NCBI RefSeq assembly: GCF_029892105.1
Contig: NZ_JARZAJ010000007.1
Span: forward strand, 62,001-126,000
Direction of reading: 5' to 3'
DNA length: 64,000 bases
Source of the DNA: Kitasatospora sp. GP82
GTDB lineage: Bacteria; Actinomycetota; Actinomycetes; Streptomycetales; Streptomycetaceae
Shown: in pieces, positions 58,275 through 64,000 of the stretch
Layout of the letters: every line of letters begins with the position of its first letter
Position numbering within the stretch: the stretch's first letter is position 1
Notes under the pieces: model-generated
What the model saw: the letters and a program-made list of their open reading frames with translations, nothing else
Told to the model about the DNA's origin: nothing
Database searches by the model: none
Position numbers and translations under genes: made by a program

Positions 58275-59072
58275 GTGCCACTGTTTCTTGAGGAGCGTGA
58301 GGCCCTCGACGCCGCACAGCTGGATCAGTTTGCGGAATCAGGATATTTGGTCCTTCCCGGTCTCCTGTCGGAGACCCTCCGGAACCGGCTCGTGCCCGAA
58401 GTGGACCGCTGGGTCGACGAGGGTCTGCGCGCTCGCTCGATAGCCTCCTGCGTCGATCCGGTCACGCACGAGCCGCCCCCGGTCATGGAACTGGAGCTGC
58501 CGGGGCACGGTGAACTTCTCACCCACCGCCTGCTGATGCGCGCGCTCGCGGACCTCATGGGCCCTTCGTTCGTCTTCCACCATCTGCACAGCGACAGGCA
58601 GAGCCCCGACATCGCGGGCAAGCCCTGGCACCACGACTACGAACCCAATGACCGTGCGGATCCGTCGCTGTTGATGGTCCACGCGCTGCACTACCTCGGC
58701 GGCCTCGACAAAACGGTCGGGAGCCTCGCGGTTCTGCCCGGTTCCCATCGCGAGTCCGTCGGCAAGACCGCGCTTGTCCACCTCGGCACTGCGGGACTGC
58801 CGGGTGAGGTCGTCATCGACCGGCTGCCGGCCGGCTCGACCGTGCTGCTCAACTCGGCGCTGTTCCACACCCGCAGACCCGCCCCGGACGGACCCGGTCG
58901 GCCCCGCTACTTCGTCGACGCGTCGTACTGCCAGGTGGGAGCGCGCTGGCGGCCGGTCAAACCCTACTGGCGACAGATGCTCGCCCGGGCCCGAGAGCTC
59001 AACCTCGATCACGGGCGGTGGCCGGAACTGTTCGCGGACCGGCACTTCACCGAGTACACCAGAACCACCTGA
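58275..59072 (+). CDS. Phytanoyl-CoA dioxygenase (PhyH)-family Fe(II)/2-oxoglutarate oxygenase
   Basis: A 265-residue non-haem iron dioxygenase. The facial triad is visible: H119-x-D121 in P-W-H-H-D-Y-E-P-N-D and distal H198 in L-L-N-S-A-L-F-H-T-R-R; R210 or the R200-R201 pair could bind 2-oxoglutarate. The N-terminus F-A-E-S-G-Y-L-V-L-P-G-L is the PhyH signature. Such enzymes hydroxylate or halogenate; the Asp argues for hydroxylation. It starts an operon with the unknown gene (11-base gap) and the NRPS, so it probably hydroxylates the amino acid or the NRPS product. GTG 58275 follows AAAGGG. Confidence 0.88.
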   Translation: MPLFLEEREALDAAQLDQFAESGYLVLPGLLSETLRNRLVPEVDRWVDEGLRARSIASCVDPVTHEPPPVMELELPGHGELLTHRLLMRALADLMGPSFVFHHLHSDRQSPDIAGKPWHHDYEPNDRADPSLLMVHALHYLGGLDKTVGSLAVLPGSHRESVGKTALVHLGTAGLPGEVVIDRLPAGSTVLLNSALFHTRRPAPDGPGRPRYFVDASYCQVGARWRPVKPYWRQMLARARELNLDHGRWPELFADRHFTEYTRTT

Positions 59073-59083
59073 GAGGCATCGGT

Positions 59084-59674
59084 GTGAAAGTTGTCAGCTC
59101 GGTCACGTTCGCCGAGGTCCAGGAGATCTACCTGGGGTATCACCCGGTCGGGCAGACGCACGAGGCGAACACCAACCAGGACGGGGAGGAGAACCTCCAG
59201 CGTGCCGAGCAGCTGCTCGGCAGCTGGTGGGGAGTGCGGCTGTCGCGGGCGGAGGTCCTCGACGTCATGCTGCCCTGGCACCTCAGCGAGGGCGGCAAGC
59301 TCGAACTCGTTCCGCGGGCCGGGCTGACGGTGGGGCAGGCCGCGGAGCGCGTCCGGTCCGGCGGGGCCGAGTGGGCCGAAGCGAACCCGGTGTGTGCGGC
59401 AAAGCTCGAACTGCTGAAGTCGTCACCGCTCACCCCCGTGTACCTCAGCACTCTCCCGGTGCCGCATTCCGACTACTCGGACCTCCGTCTCGGAAGCGGC
59501 CTCGTCCACCTGGACGGCCTGCATCGAATGATCGCCTGGGAACTGGCCCGGCGCCTGCCCCACGAGGAGCGGCTGGAGGCCTTCGTCGCGGGCGATGTCC
59601 GGACCCACCTCGACGCAGGAGACAGATCGACCATCATGACGCCGCCCGCACAGACCGGAGACGAGCAAACGTGA
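59084..59674 (+). CDS. Unknown biosynthetic-operon protein (DUF6309-like?)
   Basis: A 196-residue protein placed between the dioxygenase and NRPS genes; its stop overlaps the NRPS start. Notable motifs are H-P-V-G-Q-T-H-E-A-N-T-N-Q-D-G-E-E (residues 20-36) and L-D-G-L-H-R-M-I-A-W-E (143-153). The D-G-x-H-R element recalls the ParB/sulfiredoxin nucleotide-binding core (D-G-x-H-R), so an ATP- or CTP-using enzyme is possible. I cannot name a function with confidence, and the DUF6309 link is from memory of similar cluster proteins. Gene position implies a role in making or modifying the NRPS product. Confidence 0.65.
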   Translation: MKVVSSVTFAEVQEIYLGYHPVGQTHEANTNQDGEENLQRAEQLLGSWWGVRLSRAEVLDVMLPWHLSEGGKLELVPRAGLTVGQAAERVRSGGAEWAEANPVCAAKLELLKSSPLTPVYLSTLPVPHSDYSDLRLGSGLVHLDGLHRMIAWELARRLPHEERLEAFVAGDVRTHLDAGDRSTIMTPPAQTGDEQT

Positions 59675-62600
59675 CGTGTGCGATACGGTCCACCTTGTCG
59701 CTGACCGATCTGCTGGCACACAATGCCCGGGTTCACCCGCACCGGCCCGCCCTGACCGACGGGCTCCACTCGTTCGACTACCGAACGCTCGACATGGTGG
59801 CCAGCCAGGTCGCAGGCCACCTGCGCGAGCTCGGCGTCGGCCGCGGGGACCGGGTGGCGCTGCTCGGGCCCAGGGACGCCCGATTGTGCGCCTTGCTGCA
59901 CGGTGTTCTGCGTTCGGGCGCCGCTGCGGTGATGGCCGACCCGGAATGGTCCGGTCCCGACCTGCACAGGCGTCTTGACGCCGTCCAGGTCAGCTGCGCG
60001 CTCACCACGGACGCGGCGGTCCGGGCACCGGAGGCCTACCGCACCGAGGTCCTCGACGTCGATGCGCTGGCTGCCGGCAGCCCTGCCGGCCAGCCCCTCA
60101 CCGTCCTGGGCCCGGACACGGATCTGGCGTACCTCTCCTTCACCTCGGGTTCGAGCGGAGCACCGAAGGCCGTCGCCGTCACCCACGCCAACGCGGTGCA
60201 CTACGCCCGGTCGCTGCGCCACCGGCTCGGGCTCACCGACGCCGACGCCCCGCGCATCGCCCACGTCACCACGCTGGCTGCCGACCTCGGCCACACCTCC
60301 TGGCTGCTCGCGCTCGCGACCGCGGGTTCGGTGCACGTCGTTCCTGATCACGAGGTACGCGACCCGGAGGCCTTCTGGGCATCCCTGCGCAGCGCCGGAG
60401 TGTCGGTCCTGAAGACGACGCCGTCGCATCTGATGGCGCTGCTGGAAGGGCGGCCCTCCGCGAGCCCTGCCCTGCACACCGTGCTCCTGGGCGGTGAGGC
60501 GCTGCCGCGGACGTTCGCCGCCGGCCTGCTCGACGGTGGCGTCACGGCCCGGGTGGCCAATCACTACGGGCCGACGGAGACGACCGTCGGTGCCACCTGT
60601 TTTCTCGCCTCGGCGCCGAGCGACCTGCCTGCGGACGAGGCGACGGTCCCCATCGGCACCGCGATCGGCGAGGTGGACCTCAGGTTGCTGGACGGCACCG
60701 GAGAGCCGGTCCCCGATGGCGCGGAGGGCGAACTCTTCATCGGCGGGAAGGGCGTCAGCGCCGGCTACTTCGGCCGGCCCGACGAGACCGCGCGCCGCTT
60801 CACCCGGCACGACGGCGAGGGGGTACCCCCGGCCGGAGGTTGGGGAAGGGTGTACCGGACGGGCGATGTATGCCGTCGCCGACCGGACGGGAACCTCGTC
60901 TTTCTCGGCCGGTCCGACCGCCAGGTCAAGGTCAGGGGTTTCCGGGTCGATCTCGCCGAGGTCGAGCGGGCCATGGAGGAGTTCCCGGGCATCGTCAAGT
61001 CCGCGGTGATAGTTCGGGACACTCCCACGGGCAGCCAACTGCTGGCCGCCGTGCGGTCGGCGGACGGGCACGGCGAGCGCGTGACGGTTGACGCGCTCCA
61101 CTCCCACCTGCGCGACCGGTTGCCCGGGTACTCGGTCCCGCAACCGATCATCGCGGTGCAGGACTTCCCGATCGGCTCGAACGGGAAGCTCGACCGCGAG
61201 CGCCTCGGCGCGGTCGTCAGCGGGATCATCGAAGCCCGGGCGCGACGGGCGAAGACGGGGCAGGCGGCCCCGTCGGACCGGATCGACACGGAGCTGGTGC
61301 GCTCCATAGCGGACCTCTGGGCGGGCGCGCTCGGCCTGCCCTTCGTCGGTCCGCACGCCGACGTGCTGAGTCTCGGCGGGGACTCGATCCTCGCCATGCG
61401 CACGGTCGCGCTACTGCGCCGGTCCGGGTACCGCGTCGCGTTCGAGGACTTCTACCAGAACCCGACACCGACACTCCTGGCCTCCGTCGCCACCCCGGTA
61501 CATGACGGTGCGTCAGTGTCGGCCGCAGCCCCGGACGGTGGCCGGGACCGGCGGCTTGCGCCGGCCCAGCGGTGGCTGTTCAGGCAGCCCGTCGACGACC
61601 TCCGGCACTGGAACCAGTCGGTTGTCCTGCGGTGCGAGGCGGCCGTAGACGCCGCGGCTCTCTCGGCGGCCGTCGAGGGCGTCCTCCAGCGTCATCCGGC
61701 ACTGCGGCAGCCCCTCTCTCCGGACGGTCCCGGCGACCCGCGGCCCGTGGGCGATCTGGACGTGGTGTCCTTCTCCTCGATTCCGCGACCGGCGGGCCGA
61801 CTTGCAGAGGTGATCGACGGCGTCTGCACCGAACTGCACCGCAGCCTCGACCCGGCGGCGGGGCGCTTGATCCGGATCCATCTCTTCACCGGCCCGCCCG
61901 GCGTCGACGACCGGCTGGCTGTGATCGTGCACCACCTGGCCATCGACGGTCTCTCCTGGCGGATCCTGCTCGACGACTTCGCCCGTGCGTACCGGGCGGC
62001 GCTGTCCGGGCAGCAGGCCGACCTTCCCCCGACGGCCGACTTCTACCGGTGGGCCGCAGCCTCGCCGTCGGCGTCCACCGTCGCCGGGACGGATGCGCCG
62101 CGCCTTCCCGTGACCGGCGTGACCAGCGTGACCGGCGGTACCGAACCGGCAGCCATCAGCTGGGCTCTCGACGAGGGCGCGACCGCCCGGCTCGTCGGGC
62201 GGTACGGACGAGGGCAGGGGCTCGAAGCGTTCCTGCTGTCGGCTTTCGCCGACGCCGTGTCGGGCTGGAGCGGCCAGTCCCGTCTTGCGGTGGAGGTCGA
62301 GACCCACGGCCGCGATGTCTCGGGCGACGACGGCGAGTACCTGGACACCGTCGGCTGGTTCACGGCCGTGAAATGGGTGACCGTCGACTCCCCCGACCGG
62401 ACCGGCAGCGTCGACAGCGCGGGTCGCCCTGCGGTGGCCGAGCGGGTGCGCGAGGTCGGGCGTCGCGTCGGGGAGGCGACCGAGCTGCCGATGGACACGG
62501 CAGGTTCTCGCCCCGAGGTCGGGTTCAACTTCCTCGGGACGTTCCGGCTGCCCGACGAGCCGTCGCTGGGCTGGTCCGTCGCGGACGAGCAGGCCGGAAC

Positions 62601-63945
62601 GGCCCGGTGCACGGCCGGGGATCCGCTCTACCTGCTCCGCCTCACCGCACGCATCGTCGAGGACCGGCTGGTGACCGATCTGGTGTACACGTGGCCGAAG
62701 TTGTCCCACGGCAGTGCGGACGGCATCGTCGCCTCCTTCGCCCGCAGCGTGGCGGCCGCGGTCGAGGCCCCGGCCCTTCCGCACACCAGGACGCCGGCGT
62801 CGACCTCCGGTCAGCTGCTGCACCCGGGGACCGGGACGCGCCCCGGCGGCGGCCGCTGGAGGGTGAGCGAACCGACGCGGGTGCTGCTCACCGGGGCCAC
62901 CGGCTATCTGGGCAGGCATCTGCTCACCGAGTTCGTCGACCGGGGCGCGCACGTCACCTGCCTGGTACGCGGAGAGCGCGACGCCGACGCCGCTCGACGG
63001 CTCGACACCGGACGCGACCGGGTGGATGTGGTCGCCGGTGACATCGACCGGGAGGGCCTCGGTCTGTCCCGGGCCGGTCTCGCCCGCGCCCGCGCCGCGC
63101 ATGTCGTCGTCCACGCCGCTGCGGACGTCCGCCTGGTGGCCTCGCCCGCCGAGCTGGAGCAGACCAACCACGCTGCGGTCCAGCGGCTGCTGGGCTGGAT
63201 CGACGCCCAGGCCCCCCAGGCCCGCTTCCACCATGTTTCGACGCTCGCCGTCGCCGGCAGCGTCGACGGGCCCGCCCGCCGTTTCAGCGAGGCCGACCTG
63301 CGAATCGGCCAGAGCTTCCGCACCCCCTACGAGCGGGCGAAGTTCGGAGCCGAGGAGAGCGTCCGGTCCTGGGCGGCGTCGGGCCGTCAGTACTACATCC
63401 ACCGGAGCGGTCACATCGCCGCGCACAGCCGCACCGGTGCGTTCCAGCGCAACATCGGGGACAACCGGATCTACCAGCTCGTCCGTGGCTATGTGCTGGC
63501 CGGCGCGGCGCCGAGGCGGCCGTCGACGACCTTCGCGTTCTCCCATGTCGACACGGTGGCCGCAGGGATCGCGGCGATCGCGACGAATCCACACGCCGCG
63601 CCCGGCGTGTACCACGTCGAGACGCCCTACGAGGTACCCCATGACGAGCTCGTCGGATGGCTCGTCGACTACGGCTACCAGATCGTGCTGACCGACGACG
63701 ACACGTTCGCCCGGGCCATGGCCCGCGCCGAACAGACCCATCCGAGGGCAGCCCGGCTGGCGTCGGCCTGGTCCCAGCTGGAGGACCGCAACGTCGTCGT
63801 CGACAGCTCGTACACGACGTCCGTGCTCGGCCGCGTCGGCGTGCGCTTCGCCCCGCCGACCCCTCAGTGGTGGTCCGCCGCCCTGTCGTGGGCGGCCGGA
63901 GTCGGTTTTCTCCCGTCGCCCGTGGTCTCCGGCCGGACGGCCTGA
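59671..63945 (+). CDS. Single-module NRPS, A-T-E-TD (adenylation, carrier, epimerase, thioester reductase)
   Basis: A 1424-residue protein. A domain about 1-510: A3 T-S-G-S-S-G-A-P-K, A5 N-H-Y-G-P-T-E-T-T, A7 Y-R-T-G-D, A10 Lys507; D205 in A-A-D-L-G-H-T is the Asp that holds the amino group. T domain: Ser572 in L-G-G-D-S-I-L. E domain about 628-1035: P-A-Q-R-W-L-F, active-site H-H-L-A-I-D-G-L-S-W (754-763), T-V-G-W-F-T, and F-N-F-L-G. TD 1068-1424: L-L-T-G-A-T-G-Y-L-G and catalytic Y-E-R-A-K. This predicts loading of one amino acid, epimerisation and NAD(P)H-dependent release as aldehyde or alcohol. GTG 59671 overlaps the preceding stop. No C domain. More genes may follow. Confidence 0.92.
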   Translation: MTCAIRSTLSLTDLLAHNARVHPHRPALTDGLHSFDYRTLDMVASQVAGHLRELGVGRGDRVALLGPRDARLCALLHGVLRSGAAAVMADPEWSGPDLHRRLDAVQVSCALTTDAAVRAPEAYRTEVLDVDALAAGSPAGQPLTVLGPDTDLAYLSFTSGSSGAPKAVAVTHANAVHYARSLRHRLGLTDADAPRIAHVTTLAADLGHTSWLLALATAGSVHVVPDHEVRDPEAFWASLRSAGVSVLKTTPSHLMALLEGRPSASPALHTVLLGGEALPRTFAAGLLDGGVTARVANHYGPTETTVGATCFLASAPSDLPADEATVPIGTAIGEVDLRLLDGTGEPVPDGAEGELFIGGKGVSAGYFGRPDETARRFTRHDGEGVPPAGGWGRVYRTGDVCRRRPDGNLVFLGRSDRQVKVRGFRVDLAEVERAMEEFPGIVKSAVIVRDTPTGSQLLAAVRSADGHGERVTVDALHSHLRDRLPGYSVPQPIIAVQDFPIGSNGKLDRERLGAVVSGIIEARARRAKTGQAAPSDRIDTELVRSIADLWAGALGLPFVGPHADVLSLGGDSILAMRTVALLRRSGYRVAFEDFYQNPTPTLLASVATPVHDGASVSAAAPDGGRDRRLAPAQRWLFRQPVDDLRHWNQSVVLRCEAAVDAAALSAAVEGVLQRHPALRQPLSPDGPGDPRPVGDLDVVSFSSIPRPAGRLAEVIDGVCTELHRSLDPAAGRLIRIHLFTGPPGVDDRLAVIVHHLAIDGLSWRILLDDFARAYRAALSGQQADLPPTADFYRWAAASPSASTVAGTDAPRLPVTGVTSVTGGTEPAAISWALDEGATARLVGRYGRGQGLEAFLLSAFADAVSGWSGQSRLAVEVETHGRDVSGDDGEYLDTVGWFTAVKWVTVDSPDRTGSVDSAGRPAVAERVREVGRRVGEATELPMDTAGSRPEVGFNFLGTFRLPDEPSLGWSVADEQAGTARCTAGDPLYLLRLTARIVEDRLVTDLVYTWPKLSHGSADGIVASFARSVAAAVEAPALPHTRTPASTSGQLLHPGTGTRPGGGRWRVSEPTRVLLTGATGYLGRHLLTEFVDRGAHVTCLVRGERDADAARRLDTGRDRVDVVAGDIDREGLGLSRAGLARARAAHVVVHAAADVRLVASPAELEQTNHAAVQRLLGWIDAQAPQARFHHVSTLAVAGSVDGPARRFSEADLRIGQSFRTPYERAKFGAEESVRSWAASGRQYYIHRSGHIAAHSRTGAFQRNIGDNRIYQLVRGYVLAGAAPRRPSTTFAFSHVDTVAAGIAAIATNPHAAPGVYHVETPYEVPHDELVGWLVDYGYQIVLTDDDTFARAMARAEQTHPRAARLASAWSQLEDRNVVVDSSYTTSVLGRVGVRFAPPTPQWWSAALSWAAGVGFLPSPVVSGRTA

Positions 63946-64000
63946 CCACAGCCGTCACCGCAGTGCCATCACCGCGTATTCCACCAAACAGAGGGTAGGC

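Noticed and set aside
58774..59670. N-terminal extension of the NRPS frame through the two upstream genes
   Set aside because: The frame is open for 299 codons before GTG 59671 but overlaps the dioxygenase and unknown genes in another phase. The adenylation domain starts normally at 59671, and GTGA coupling supports that start.

Overview
The window is high-GC actinobacterial chromosome, most likely Streptomyces or Kitasatospora. The reasons are G/C-rich third codon positions, frequent GTG starts and GTGA/ATGA gene overlaps, a spore-pigment-type polyketide cluster, a snapalysin with its LysR regulator, a streptogrisin-type protease, mycothiol-linked formaldehyde genes, and XRE/DUF397 regulator pairs. 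No rRNA, intact tRNA, CRISPR array or replication origin was seen.

Layout. 1-5.0 kb: end of an FG-GAP repeat protein, CtaG, a VOC protein, a TetR remnant, a methyltransferase with a perfect palindromic operator, and a TetR regulator controlling an SDR gene through paired operators. 5.2-10.1 kb: an accessory island, by eye lower in GC than its surroundings. It holds a three-gene graspetide (ATP-grasp RiPP) locus with an isoaspartyl-methyltransferase homologue, then NUDIX, zinc-ribbon and small genes, and an XRE + DUF397 pair. 10.7-12.0 kb: secreted sphingomyelinase and a DUF1508 protein. 12.1-24.1 kb: a whiE-like type II PKS cluster (divergent FAD hydroxylase, SchA/CurD protein, cupin, KS-alpha, CLF, ACP, aromatase, cyclase) that continues into a complete acetyl-CoA carboxylase set (fused AccDA, AccB, AccC). 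A 27-bp perfect hairpin ends it, facing an O-methyltransferase gene and a secreted beta-helix gene.

25.4-33.4 kb: streptogrisin-like protease, two-domain NUDIX protein, DUF6188-like protein, GH13 glucosidase, divergent snpR-like/snapalysin pair, methyltransferase. 33.8-38.7 kb: mycothiol-dependent formaldehyde oxidation pair and a lutABC lactate oxidation operon. 39-54 kb: small regulator/membrane pair, epimerase, and a high-mannose glycan utilisation island (ABC transporter, LacI, GH5-like, GH85, GH38) with matching LacI operators. 54-58 kb: small proteins, an orphan AtpF-like protein, and several truncated genes including an IS21 transposase fragment.

58.3-64 kb: start of an accessory biosynthetic operon: a PhyH-type Fe(II)/2-oxoglutarate dioxygenase, an unrecognised protein, and a single-module NRPS read as A-T-E-TD. 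This is predicted to release an epimerised amino acid as an aldehyde or alcohol. With the graspetide locus it is the strongest candidate for new chemistry here. A 64-65 bp dispersed repeat (two copies plus a 20-bp partial) sits at gene-decay junctions at 39.7, 46.6 and 56.8 kb.
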